Positions 1 through 7,985 of a DNA stretch of 64,000 nucleotides are shown here, piece after piece; positions within the stretch are counted from its first letter, which is position 1, and each line of letters starts with the position of its first letter. The stretch is from Pseudomonas flavescens (GTDB taxonomy: Bacteria; Pseudomonadota; Gammaproteobacteria; Pseudomonadales; Pseudomonadaceae): NCBI RefSeq assembly GCF_013408425.1, contig NZ_JACBYV010000001.1, positions 3,224,001 through 3,288,000 of the forward strand. Reading direction: 5' to 3'. The notes under the pieces are model-generated. The model searched no databases. It was not told where the DNA came from and saw only the letters and a program-made list of their open reading frames with translations. The position numbers and the translations under genes were made by a program.

Positions 1-291
1 CGAAAGGATGGCGGTCAGCAGCCCGGGAAAGCGCGTATCCAGCTCGGCGCTGCGCAAGGAGTTCATGTGCGTGGTACCGATGTTGCGCGTATGCACCAGA
101 CCGGCATCACGCAGCACCCTGAAATGGTGAGACATGCTGGACTTCGGGCGGCCGCCATCGAGCTCACCGCAAGTGGCCTCCGCCACACCGGCCAGGCAGC
201 GAACGATCTCCAGGCGAACGGGGTCACTCAGGGCGTACAACAGACGCTCGAGTGTCAGGTCACGGGGATCGGGATGTTTGAAGGGGCGCAT
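1..291 (-). CDS. ArsR-family HTH regulator (partial, C-terminus beyond window)
   Basis: A minus-strand reading frame runs off the left edge of the window, so only the N-terminal ~97 residues are seen. They carry an ArsR-like winged helix: 'ALSDPVRLEIVRCLAG' followed by 'SSMSHHFRVLRDAGLV' as the recognition helix. I place the start at the ATG at 291 (MRPFKHPDP...). The frame stays open to ATGs at 300 and 327, but 327 would put the start codon right against the palindromic operator at 329-346. The gene is divergent from the OYE gene at 381, so it is probably the local repressor of that enzyme. This is inferred from position; the ligand is unknown. Several cysteines are present, but no metal-site motif can be assigned from the fragment. 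Confidence 0.85.
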   Translation of the reverse strand, partial: MRPFKHPDPRDLTLERLLYALSDPVRLEIVRCLAGVAEATCGELDGGRPKSSMSHHFRVLRDAGLVHTRNIGTTHMNSLRSAELDTRFPGLLTAILS

Positions 292-313
292 GGTGCACAT
301 GATAACGGGGCTA

Positions 314-346
314 TCGACAATTGCCATAGTTCGATTATGATCGAAC
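314..346 (+). promoter_or_regulatory. Predicted sigma70 promoter of the OYE gene overlapped by a palindromic operator
   Basis: TCGACA (314-319), a 16-nt spacer and TATGAT (336-341) match the -35/-10 consensus at 5 of 6 positions each. The perfect 7-bp inverted repeat GTTCGAT-TATG-ATCGAAC (329-346) covers the -10 hexamer. A dimeric ArsR repressor bound there would block transcription of the gene at 381 and could also control its own divergent gene. The sites are read from sequence; the function is inferred. Confidence 0.6.
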
Positions 347-380
347 AACAGTAACGAACGAATCAATCTGGAGTTAGCCC

Positions 381-1472
381 ATGTCTGCGCTGTTCGAACC
401 CTTCAAGCTGAAAGACGTCACCCTTCGCAACCGCATCGCCATCCCGCCGATGTGCCAGTACATGGCCGACGACGGCATCATCAACGACTGGCACCACGTT
501 CACCTCGCTGGCATGGCCCGTGGCGGCGCCGGCCTGGTGGTCGTCGAGGCTACCGCCGTTGCCCCGGAAGGCCGCATCACCCCCGGCTGCGCCGGCATCT
601 GGAGCGACGAGCACGCCCAGGCATTCGTCCCGGTGGTGCAATCCATCAAGGCCGCTGGCTCGGTGCCAGGCATCCAGATCGCCCACGCTGGCCGCAAAGC
701 CAGCGCCAATCGCCCATGGGAAGGCGACGACCACATCGCCGATAACGATTCACGCGGCTGGGAAACCATCGCGCCATCCGCCATCGCCTTTGGCGCCAAC
801 CTGCCGAAAGTGCCGCGCGCCATGACCCTGGAAGACATCGCCCGGGTACGCCAGAACTTCGTCGACGCGGCCCGCCGCGCCCGTGACGCCGGTTTCGAAT
901 GGATCGAACTGCACTTCGCCCACGGCTACCTGGGCCAGAGCTTCTTCTCCGAGCACTCCAACCAGCGCACCGACGCCTACGGCGGCAGCTTCGACAACCG
1001 TAGCCGCTTCCTGCTGGAAACCCTCGCTGCCGTGCGCGAAGTCTGGCCCGAGCACCTGCCGCTGACCGCTCGTTTCGGGGTGATCGAATACGACGGCCGT
1101 GACGAGCAGACCCTCGAAGAATCCATCGAACTGGCACGCCGTTTCAAGGCGGGCGGTCTGGACCTGCTGAGCGTCAGCGTCGGCTTCACCATCCCCGACA
1201 CCAACATTCCATGGGGCCCGGCCTTCATGGGGCCCATCGCCGAACGCGTACGCCGCGAGGCCGACCTGCCGGTGACCTCCGCCTGGGGCTTCGGTACGCC
1301 GCAATTGGCCGAAGAAGCGGTCAAGGCCGGCCACCTCGACCTGGTGTCCATCGGCCGCGCCCACCTGGCCGACCCGCACTGGCCGTACTTCGCCGCCAAG
1401 GAACTGGGTGTCGACAACGCCTCCTGGACACTGCCAGCCCCCTACGCCCACTGGCTGGAACGCTACCGCTAA
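381..1472 (+). CDS. xenA: XenA-class old yellow enzyme (NAD(P)H:flavin oxidoreductase, FMN)
   Basis: This 363-residue single-domain TIM-barrel flavoenzyme belongs to the thermophilic-like OYE class. Such enzymes reduce activated C=C bonds in enals, enones and quinones, and nitro groups in nitroaromatics or nitrate esters, using NAD(P)H and FMN in the cytoplasm. Diagnostic residues sit where they do in P. putida XenA: Cys25 and Tyr27 ('PPMCQY') near the flavin, and the substrate-binding pair His178/His181 ('ELHFAHGYLG'). The length equals that of XenA. The start is supported by GGAG 7 nt upstream. It is divergent from an ArsR regulator and followed by a strong terminator, so it is probably monocistronic and induced by an electrophile sensed by that regulator (inference). 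Confidence 0.92.
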   Translation: MSALFEPFKLKDVTLRNRIAIPPMCQYMADDGIINDWHHVHLAGMARGGAGLVVVEATAVAPEGRITPGCAGIWSDEHAQAFVPVVQSIKAAGSVPGIQIAHAGRKASANRPWEGDDHIADNDSRGWETIAPSAIAFGANLPKVPRAMTLEDIARVRQNFVDAARRARDAGFEWIELHFAHGYLGQSFFSEHSNQRTDAYGGSFDNRSRFLLETLAAVREVWPEHLPLTARFGVIEYDGRDEQTLEESIELARRFKAGGLDLLSVSVGFTIPDTNIPWGPAFMGPIAERVRREADLPVTSAWGFGTPQLAEEAVKAGHLDLVSIGRAHLADPHWPYFAAKELGVDNASWTLPAPYAHWLERYR

Positions 1473-1519
1473 GCGGCGATAGCGCGGTCGCCCGGCTGCG
1501 ACGCCAGGTAGTTGATTCG

Positions 1520-1566
1520 AAAGCGGCGAAGCCGGCCAATATCCCTGGCCGGCTTTGCCGCTTTCA
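1520..1566 (+). terminator. Rho-independent-like hairpin after xenA
   Basis: Two 18-nt arms (1520-1537 and 1547-1564) pair with a single mismatch around a 9-nt loop, 47 nt after the OYE stop. The right arm ends in TTTC, so the U-tract is short. The rest of 1473-1774 shows no coding or regulatory signal that I can defend. Confidence 0.7.
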
Positions 1567-1774
1567 AGATGAGGTTTCTGACCGCTGCCGCTTGGCTCCG
1601 ACTCTTTGTCCCTCCAAATCGGCTTCCTCCGGGTGGTTGCGCAATCACCGAAAGCCCGCCTGTGACTCCGCCAGCAAGGCCGAAAACAAGCGCGCCCGAT
1701 CACCTCACAAGTTGCTTGCCGTTCATCGGCGGCACAGCGCATGATGCGGCCATTCCCTGCCTGCGGTACCTCCG

Positions 1775-3088
1775 ATGCCCCATCGCCCTGCCCCCTTCAC
1801 GCTCGATGAGGAAGAGCGTGTTCTTTCTCTGGAACACCTCGAGGTTCTCGACTCCGCTCCGGAGCAGGGCTTCGATGACGTGGTGCAACTGGCGACCACC
1901 CTGTGCGAAACACCGATCGCTCTGGTGTCACTGGTCGACCGCGAGCGGCAGTGGTTCAAGGCGTGCATCGGCCTGGAGGTCAGTGAGACCCATCGCGATC
2001 TGGCGTTCTGTGCCCATGCGATTCTCGAGCCCGAGGAACTGCTCGTCGTGGAGGATGCCAGCCAGGATCCGCGCTTCCAGCAAAGCGCTCTGGTACTCGG
2101 CCCGCCCTACATCCGTTTTTACGCAGGTGCGCCGATTCGTACCGACGCGGGCCACCCACTGGGAACCGTCTGCGTGATCGACACACGACCACGTACGCTC
2201 AGCGCGGCGCAGCGCGTTGCACTACAGGCGCTGGCACGGCAAACCGCAGCGCTGCTGCAGTTGCGTCTGCTCGAAGTGCAGCGTGAACAGCGAGCCGGTG
2301 AGTTGATCGTGCAGTTGCAGCAGGCTCAGGCTCAACACCGCGAGGCTGAAGAATCGCTGCGCCATGCGCGGCGCGTGTCTTCTCTGGGAATGCTCACGGC
2401 GAGCATCGCCCATGATGTGAACAACCTGCTGCAAGTGCTGAGTGCCAGCCTGCAGATGGCTCATCTGCGTGCCCGTCGACCGGCGGAGGTGGAGCGTTTC
2501 TGCCAGACCGGCCTGCAAGCGGTGGAGCAAGGTGGCATGCTGATCCGCCAGTTGCTGGCCAACGTGCGTCAGGACGGCCCGGAGCTGGCCTGCGTCGATA
2601 TCAGCGAACGCATCGAAAGATCCCGTGACTTGTTCGCTGGCACCCTGGGCGATGCCATCGAACTGAGCTTCGACCTGGCGGCCAGAGACGTGGCGGTGAT
2701 GTGCGACGAGGTGCAACTGCAGGCCGTGGTGCTCAACCTGCTCAGCAACGCCCGCGACGCCATGCAAGGCCGCGGTCAGGTGCAGATCGCCACGCGCCAG
2801 CAACAGGTCTCGGGGGATTCGCTGCTGGGCGACGGCACCTACCTGGTGCTCAGCGTCAGGGACACTGGCCCGGGCATGTCCGAGGAACTGGCGAGCAAGG
2901 TGTTCGACCCGTTCTTCACCACCAAGCAGGCGGGCCAGGGAACCGGGCTAGGGCTGGCCCAGGCGCGTGATTTCGCCAACGACACCGGCGGTGACGTGCG
3001 TGTCGAAACGGCGCCAGGCGCCGGCACCACCATGAACCTCTACCTGCGAGTGCTGGGCCGCATCAGCGCCGTCGGTCGAGCAGGTTGA
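1775..3088 (+). CDS. GAF-domain sensor histidine kinase (orphan, cytoplasmic)
   Basis: The 437-residue protein has an N-terminal GAF domain (about residues 25-165), a short coiled-coil linker and a transmitter. The H-box 'SIAHDVNNLL' puts the phospho-acceptor His near 213, the N-box is 'NLLSNARDAM' near 320, the G1 box 'DTGPGM' near 362 and the G2 box 'GTGLGLA' near 388. 'DPFFTTK' is typical of this kinase family. No transmembrane segment is evident, so the signal should be cytoplasmic. No response regulator lies beside it, so its partner is unknown. The start has no good Shine-Dalgarno sequence and is uncertain. Its last 26 bp overlap the 3' end of the convergent gene. Confidence 0.85.
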   Translation: MPHRPAPFTLDEEERVLSLEHLEVLDSAPEQGFDDVVQLATTLCETPIALVSLVDRERQWFKACIGLEVSETHRDLAFCAHAILEPEELLVVEDASQDPRFQQSALVLGPPYIRFYAGAPIRTDAGHPLGTVCVIDTRPRTLSAAQRVALQALARQTAALLQLRLLEVQREQRAGELIVQLQQAQAQHREAEESLRHARRVSSLGMLTASIAHDVNNLLQVLSASLQMAHLRARRPAEVERFCQTGLQAVEQGGMLIRQLLANVRQDGPELACVDISERIERSRDLFAGTLGDAIELSFDLAARDVAVMCDEVQLQAVVLNLLSNARDAMQGRGQVQIATRQQQVSGDSLLGDGTYLVLSVRDTGPGMSEELASKVFDPFFTTKQAGQGTGLGLAQARDFANDTGGDVRVETAPGAGTTMNLYLRVLGRISAVGRAG

Positions 3089-4220
3089 CCACCAGACGGT
3101 CCAGCCAGCCCCACAGGCGCTGACGCAGACGCTTCCAGAACGGTCGCGCCTGCCACATCTGCAGGTCGACCTCACGGCTCTGCGGGAAGTCGACTTCGAA
3201 GCTCCGCTGCACCGCCTCGGTGAAATCCGCATCCAGGGTCTCGACGTTGGCATCCAGATTGAAACGCAGGTTCCAGTGGTCGAAGTTGCAGGAGCCGACA
3301 CTTGTCCAGTCGTCCACCAGCACCATCTTCAGATGCAGAAACCGCGGGCGGAATTCGAAGATACGCACACCGGCCTTGAGCAATCGCGGGTAATAACGCT
3401 GACCGGCGAAGCGCACGGGTGGGTTGTCGGTGTGCCGGCCACTGAGCAGCAAGCGAACGTCGACGCCCCGCGCTGCGGCCTTGCGCAGAGCACGGCGCAC
3501 TTTCCAGGTAGGCAGAAAATAGGGTGTGGCCAGCCACACGCGCTGCTGCGCGCCATTCAGGGCGCGGATCAACGACTGCAGAATATCGCGGTGCTGGCGG
3601 GCATCGGCGTAGGCCACCCTGCCCCAGCCCGCTCCGGCGGACGGCAGGTGGGGTAGCGGCTTGCGGTGCGGCGTGAGGTAAGGGCGCCAGGCGAAACGCG
3701 CATTGTTGGCCTGCCACTGACGGTCGAACAGCTGCAACCAGTCGGCCACCAGCGGCCCGTCGATCTCCACCATCACTTCGTGCCAGGCGCTTACCGGTTC
3801 GCTGGGCGTCCAGAACTCATCGGTAGAACCGGTTCCACCGACGAAGGCGACCCGGTCGTCGACCACCAGCAGCTTGCGGTGATCACGGTACAGATTGCGC
3901 GCACCGCGGCGCCAGCGTATCGGGTTGTACCAGCGCAGCTGTATACCGGCATCGAGCATCGATTGCCGGTCCTGCTGGCCAAGCCCCTGGCAGCCGAAGG
4001 CGTCGAACAGACAGCGCACCACCACGCCCCGCCGTGCGGCTTCGCACAGGGCACGCAAGAGCGCGTCGGTACAGGCACTGCTGACCACCAGATACTGCTC
4101 GAGCTCGACCGTTTCCCGGGCCGCGTCGATGCACGCGATCATCCGCGGGAAAAAGGCAGGGCCATCGTTGAGCAGGGTGAAGCGATTACCTTCCCGCCAG
4201 GGAAATACCTGACCGGACAT
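3063..4220 (-). CDS. Phospholipase D superfamily protein, cardiolipin synthase-like (ClsB type)
   Basis: A 385-residue protein with two HKD catalytic motifs, 'HRKLLVVDD' (about residue 115) and 'HLKMVLVDD' (about residue 295), the duplicated layout of bacterial cardiolipin synthases. No N-terminal membrane helices are present, which fits ClsB-like enzymes (about 400 residues) better than ClsA. The probable reaction is phosphatidyl transfer forming cardiolipin, but other phosphodiesterase activity cannot be excluded. The ATG at 4220 is preferred over the in-frame TTG at 4223 because GAGAA lies 6 nt upstream of the ATG. The 3' end overlaps the histidine kinase on the other strand. The small membrane gene at 4354 lies upstream on the same strand and may be co-transcribed. 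Confidence 0.85.
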   Translation of the reverse strand: MSGQVFPWREGNRFTLLNDGPAFFPRMIACIDAARETVELEQYLVVSSACTDALLRALCEAARRGVVVRCLFDAFGCQGLGQQDRQSMLDAGIQLRWYNPIRWRRGARNLYRDHRKLLVVDDRVAFVGGTGSTDEFWTPSEPVSAWHEVMVEIDGPLVADWLQLFDRQWQANNARFAWRPYLTPHRKPLPHLPSAGAGWGRVAYADARQHRDILQSLIRALNGAQQRVWLATPYFLPTWKVRRALRKAAARGVDVRLLLSGRHTDNPPVRFAGQRYYPRLLKAGVRIFEFRPRFLHLKMVLVDDWTSVGSCNFDHWNLRFNLDANVETLDADFTEAVQRSFEVDFPQSREVDLQMWQARPFWKRLRQRLWGWLDRLVVNLLDRRR

Positions 4221-4353
4221 CAATCGTTCTCAGCGGGCAAAAGGTAGGACGACGGGCGCATGGCATTTCGGCCGAGGGCTAGTGATGCGCCACGATAGCC
4301 GCCCGCGAGCGCCTTGCAAAGCGCCACCCAAAGGCTGCCATGGGGCTCGTGCA

Positions 4354-4647
4354 TCACTGCCGCTGGCCGCACATCCGACAGCGGCCTCCCACCATCACTC
4401 CCGTGCAGCGCTGGCAGTCGCCGTTCAGGGTGCCGCGGCGCCAGCGCCAGATCTGCAGCAGACGCTGCACAGCCCACAAGGCCCCGCCCGCCGGTAGCAG
4501 GACCATCCAGGGAAAAAGCGCCCGCACGGTCGGCGCCCAGGATGCCAGCGCAGCCCCCTGCTGCGACAACAGCACCAGAGCCATCATCAGGATCGCGCCG
4601 CCGATGATGAGGATGAAGGGCACAGCCAGGTTTCTGACGAAGAACAT
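4354..4647 (-). CDS. Small membrane protein with C-terminal zinc-ribbon-like CxxC pair
   Basis: The 97-residue protein has two predicted transmembrane helices (about residues 8-30 and 44-62), a basic stretch, and then 'CQRCTG' and 'CRMCG' at the extreme C-terminus. That CxxC-x(n)-CxxC pattern can coordinate one zinc ion on the cytosolic face. I recognise no family. It lies 133 bp upstream of the PLD-family gene on the same strand, so a shared transcript is possible. Nothing in the sequence fixes its function. Confidence 0.65.
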   Translation of the reverse strand: MFFVRNLAVPFILIIGGAILMMALVLLSQQGAALASWAPTVRALFPWMVLLPAGGALWAVQRLLQIWRWRRGTLNGDCQRCTGVMVGGRCRMCGQRQ

Positions 4648-4726
4648 CCGCGCACACGCTCGAGAACTATCGGGCGCCTATGGTAAGCAAGGTTGCGCAA
4701 AGACTGAACCTGATCGTTGGTCGCCC

Positions 4727-4755
4727 CTGTCACACAAGCATCATCGAAGCTTCAC
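4727..4755 (+). promoter_or_regulatory. PhoB-box-like direct repeats upstream of olsBA
   Basis: CTGTCAC (4727-4733), then GCATCAT (4738-4744) and GCTTCAC (4749-4755) place TCAY at exact 11-bp spacing, the periodicity of PhoB half-sites (consensus CTGTCAT-N4-CTGTCAT). The first half matches 6 of 7 positions; the later ones keep only the TCA(T) core. The site is 116-144 bp before olsB. PhoB control of ornithine-lipid synthesis is known in P. aeruginosa; its use here is inferred. Confidence 0.5.
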
Positions 4756-4870
4756 AGTGGTGACACCCGCCCTGCCTAGCCTGCAATTGTTTCCTGAGTT
4801 TGCTCAGGTCAGCAGGCCAATCCGGTTCGAGTGCGCAGCAACGCTGCCCCGACCGCAACGGAGGTAAGGC

Positions 4871-5629
4871 ATGACCCAGAACGCCATGGCACCCGCGCGC
4901 AGCACCACTCCCCGTCGCCTGCAGGCAGAACGCCTGACCACCTCGCGCGCCCTGCGCGAAGCACAGGCCCTGCGCTTTCGTGTGTTCAGCGCCGAGTTCG
5001 ACGCCAAACTGAAAGGCGCCGAGTTGGGCCTGGACATGGACGACTACGACCTGCACTGCCAGCACATCGGCGTGCGCGACCTGAACAGCGGCGAGCTGGT
5101 GGCCACCACGCGCCTGCTCGACCATCAGGCCGCAGCCGGCCTCGGCCGTTTCTACAGCGAAGAAGAATTCGCCCTGCATGGCCTGCGCCACCTGCAAGGG
5201 CCGGTGCTGGAGATCGGCCGCACCTGCGTGGACAGCGCGTACCGCAACGGCGGCACCATCGCCGTGCTGTGGGCCGAGCTGGCCGAAGTGCTCAACGAAG
5301 GCGGCTATCGCTACCTGATGGGCTGCGCCAGCATCCCCATGCAGGACGGCGGCATCCAGGCGCAAGCGATCATGCAGCGCCTGCGCGAGCGCCACCTGTG
5401 CACCGAAAACCTGCGTGCGGAGCCGAAAACGCCGCTGCCTGCCCTGGAGCTTTCCGGCAACGTCATCGCCGAGATGCCGCCACTGCTCAAGGCTTACATG
5501 CGTCTGGGCGCGAAGGTGTGTGGCGAGCCGTGCTGGGACAAGGATTTCCAGGTCGCTGACGTGTTCATCCTGCTCAAGCGTGACGAGCTGTGCCCGCGTT
5601 ATGCGCGGCATTTCAAGGCGGCGGTCTGA
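4871..5629 (+). CDS. olsB: L-ornithine N-alpha-acyltransferase OlsB (GNAT fold)
   Basis: This 252-residue acyl-ACP-dependent acyltransferase makes lyso-ornithine lipid from ornithine and a 3-hydroxyacyl group, the first step of phosphorus-free ornithine-lipid synthesis. Family features are the N-terminal '[16 protein letters not shown]', '[10 protein letters not shown]', '[15 protein letters not shown]' and '[10 protein letters not shown]'. The start has an excellent GGAGG 7 nt upstream. It is followed 120 bp later by the second acyltransferase, olsA, as in P. aeruginosa PA4350-PA4351. PhoB-like repeats lie upstream, in line with induction under phosphate limitation. Assignment rests on sequence pattern and neighbour. 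Confidence 0.88.
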   Translation: MTQNAMAPARSTTPRRLQAERLTTSRALREAQALRFRVFSAEFDAKLKGAELGLDMDDYDLHCQHIGVRDLNSGELVATTRLLDHQAAAGLGRFYSEEEFALHGLRHLQGPVLEIGRTCVDSAYRNGGTIAVLWAELAEVLNEGGYRYLMGCASIPMQDGGIQAQAIMQRLRERHLCTENLRAEPKTPLPALELSGNVIAEMPPLLKAYMRLGAKVCGEPCWDKDFQVADVFILLKRDELCPRYARHFKAAV

Positions 5630-5749
5630 GTGAAAACTTGCTGGCGGCAGCCGGGCGCGGTAGATAATGCGCCGCAGGTTGCCGCCAATGGCTCACGGCT
5701 GCGACCAGCGTACGCGTCCACCCACCGCCCTGCAGGTCAGAAACCGCCT

Positions 5750-6526
5750 ATGAGTAAACTGCGTTTGTATGTGCGTCTGATCCGCCTGCTGGTGGTGATC
5801 GCTGCAGGTACCCTGCTCGCCGCCTCGCTGGTGCCCATCGAACGGCTGACCCGCCGTGACCTGACGGGCCTGCGCCAGCGCATGACCCGCTGGTTCATGG
5901 CGCGCCTGAGCAACGCATTGCCCTTTCGGGTCAGCGTTAGCGGGCAGTTGCCGCAAAAACCCATGCTGTGGCTGAGCAATCACATTTCCTGGACCGACAT
6001 TCCGCTGATCGGCATGCTGGCGCCGCTGTCGTTCCTGTCCAAGGCCGAAGTACGCACCTGGCCGATAGCCGGCTGGCTGGCACACAAGGCCGGTACGCTG
6101 TTCATCCGCCGGGGTGCGGGAGATGGCGGATTGCTGAATCAGCAGCTGGGCCGCCACCTGAACGGCGGCAGGCACCTGCTGATCTTCCCGGAAGGCACCA
6201 CCTGCGATGGCACGGCACTGCGCACGTTCCACGGCCGTTTGCTGAGCAGCGCCATCGAAAGCGGCATTGCGCTGCAGCCTGTGGCCATCCGCTACCTGCG
6301 CGACGGTAAGCGCTGCCCCGTGGCGCCCTTCATCGGTGACGACGATATGCTCTCGCACCTGCTGCGCCTGATGAGCAGCGATGTCGCCGAGGTGCAGATC
6401 CAGTTGCTGGAGCCGATCGACAGCACTTCGGGCAACCGAAACGAACTGGCCCGTCGCGCCCAGGCAGCCGTCAATGCCGCGCTGTACGGCGCGGACCAAA
6501 GCCAGGATGCCGCGCAGGCGGCATGA
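5750..6526 (+). CDS. olsA: Lyso-ornithine lipid O-acyltransferase OlsA (PlsC family)
   Basis: A 258-residue 1-acyl-sn-glycerol-3-phosphate acyltransferase-like enzyme. An N-terminal transmembrane helix (about residues 10-30) anchors it to the inner membrane. The HX4D catalytic motif is 'HISWTD', and the substrate motif is 'FPEGTT'. It would add the second acyl chain to lyso-ornithine lipid made by OlsB. I use the ATG at 5750 (MSKLRLYV); an in-frame GTG at 5630 overlapping the olsB stop would add an implausible 40-residue non-membrane leader. The gene ends 3 bp from the stop of the convergent AbrB-family gene. Confidence 0.87.
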   Translation: MSKLRLYVRLIRLLVVIAAGTLLAASLVPIERLTRRDLTGLRQRMTRWFMARLSNALPFRVSVSGQLPQKPMLWLSNHISWTDIPLIGMLAPLSFLSKAEVRTWPIAGWLAHKAGTLFIRRGAGDGGLLNQQLGRHLNGGRHLLIFPEGTTCDGTALRTFHGRLLSSAIESGIALQPVAIRYLRDGKRCPVAPFIGDDDMLSHLLRLMSSDVAEVQIQLLEPIDSTSGNRNELARRAQAAVNAALYGADQSQDAAQAA

Positions 6527-6529
6527 GGC

Positions 6530-7579
6530 TCACGACTTTGCCAGCGCCTGATTTTCCGTGCGCAGCCAGCGCCTGAAAATCGGTTCGGCAAGGAACAACA
6601 CCAGGAACAGGCGGATCACTTGCATGGCGGTCACCAGCGGTACCGCCAGTTGCAGCGTTTCCGCGGTCAGGCTCATTTCGGCGATGCCGCCCGGCATCAT
6701 GCCCAGGGTCAGGGACTGGAAGTCCAAGCCGCTCACCCAGCCGATCAGCACGGCAGCGAGGAACGCCACCAGCATCATCGCCAGGGTGGTGACCAGCGTG
6801 CGGGCCAGGAAGGACGGCGCGTAGCGGAAGAAAGCACGGTTGAAGAAACAGCCCAATGCGCTGCCGATCATCAATTGTCCGACCTGACTGGCGCCAGCAG
6901 GCAGGGTGCTGCTCAGGTCGAAACCGATGCTGAACAGCGCGCTGATCAGCAGTGGCCCGAACAGCCAGGGGTTGGGCTGCTTGAGCCGCTGCAGCAGCCA
7001 ACCGGCGCCCCCCGCCAGTGGCAGAATCATCGCCAGCCAGGGCCAGTCGGGGTTGGACGCGTGCAGGTGAACCTCACCCTCGCCCATCAGAAACTTGAAC
7101 AGCGCCGGTACCAGCAATACCACCGCAACAACCCGCAGACTCTGCGCCGCCGCGACGCGGGTCAGCTCGGCACCATTGCGCGCGCCCAGGTTGACCATTT
7201 CTCCGGAGCCGCCAGGCATGCTCGAGAAGTACGCGGTCGCCATGGTTTCCCCGGTTCGGCGCATGAACCACACGCCGATGATGCTGCTCAGCACGGTGAT
7301 CAACGCACCGATGACGATAGGTATCAGGTGCCCGGCGATCTGCCCGACCAGTGCCGGGGTGAAGTGCAAACCGATACCGATACCGATGATCCACTGACCA
7401 AATTTGCGGCCTCCGGGAAATGGTCGCAGCTGCCAGGCCGTGGCACAGCGCACCAGGATGACGGCGACCAGCGAGCCGATCATCCAGGGCAGCGGCCAGC
7501 CGATGGCGCTGGCGATCACGGCTCCGATCGCGCCAACCAGGGGCGTTCCCAGGTAATTCAGCCAGTGGCCTTTGAACAT
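6530..7579 (-). CDS. AbrB-family (COG3180) polytopic membrane protein
   Basis: The 349-residue protein is almost entirely hydrophobic, with about ten predicted helices arranged as two AbrB duplication halves: 'GTPLVGAIGAVIASAIGWPLPWMIGS' type near the N-terminus, and a second copy containing 'IGSALGCFFNRAF'. Members are often mislabelled as ammonia monooxygenases or AbrB regulators; they are membrane proteins, probably transporters, of uncertain substrate. I use the ATG at 7579 (MFKGHWLNYLG), preceded by AAGGGA; the 51-residue upstream extension is not hydrophobic and lacks support. It is divergent from a GntR regulator across 406 bp, which suggests that regulator controls it. Confidence 0.8.
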   Translation of the reverse strand: MFKGHWLNYLGTPLVGAIGAVIASAIGWPLPWMIGSLVAVILVRCATAWQLRPFPGGRKFGQWIIGIGIGLHFTPALVGQIAGHLIPIVIGALITVLSSIIGVWFMRRTGETMATAYFSSMPGGSGEMVNLGARNGAELTRVAAAQSLRVVAVVLLVPALFKFLMGEGEVHLHASNPDWPWLAMILPLAGGAGWLLQRLKQPNPWLFGPLLISALFSIGFDLSSTLPAGASQVGQLMIGSALGCFFNRAFFRYAPSFLARTLVTTLAMMLVAFLAAVLIGWVSGLDFQSLTLGMMPGGIAEMSLTAETLQLAVPLVTAMQVIRLFLVLFLAEPIFRRWLRTENQALAKS

Positions 7580-7985
7580 TGTTTTCCCTTGGATGGATAC
7601 GACTGCAGTACCGCGATAACGCCACGTCGAGTGGCGCACCGCGAAAAAAGCCAGCTCATGCGGAGCGATCGGATCAGCCGACGTGGCTGATCGAGCGTCG
7701 ATGGGCGCTGGAGAGAATCGGAGGCGACACAACGCGTATGCTCTTTGTCGTCACGCAGCTCATCCGATCACCGAAAAACCAGATGAAAGCCCGCCAAAGC
7801 GATACTCATCGGTTACTCAGGGAATGCAATATTGATCTTAATTCAAACAAAAAACAATATTCGTTTATCGTAACGAAGCGCTGCAGCATCTTTGCGCGCA
7901 GCGGATTACGTAGCAGAATGCAGCGCCTGGCTGCTGAAATCGGCCAGTTCGACAGTGTCCCGGACGAGACTCGACGCCCACCGTA
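7580..7985. promoter_or_regulatory. Divergent intergenic region with AT-rich CAATATT repeats
   Basis: This 406-bp gap has no convincing gene. Around 7820-7880 the composition turns sharply AT-rich. CAATATTG (7827-7834, itself a palindrome) is repeated as CAATATTC at 7855-7862, 28 bp apart, close to the GntR-side gene. These are plausible operator or promoter elements for the divergent pair. I could not fix a -35/-10 pair with confidence. Confidence 0.4.
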
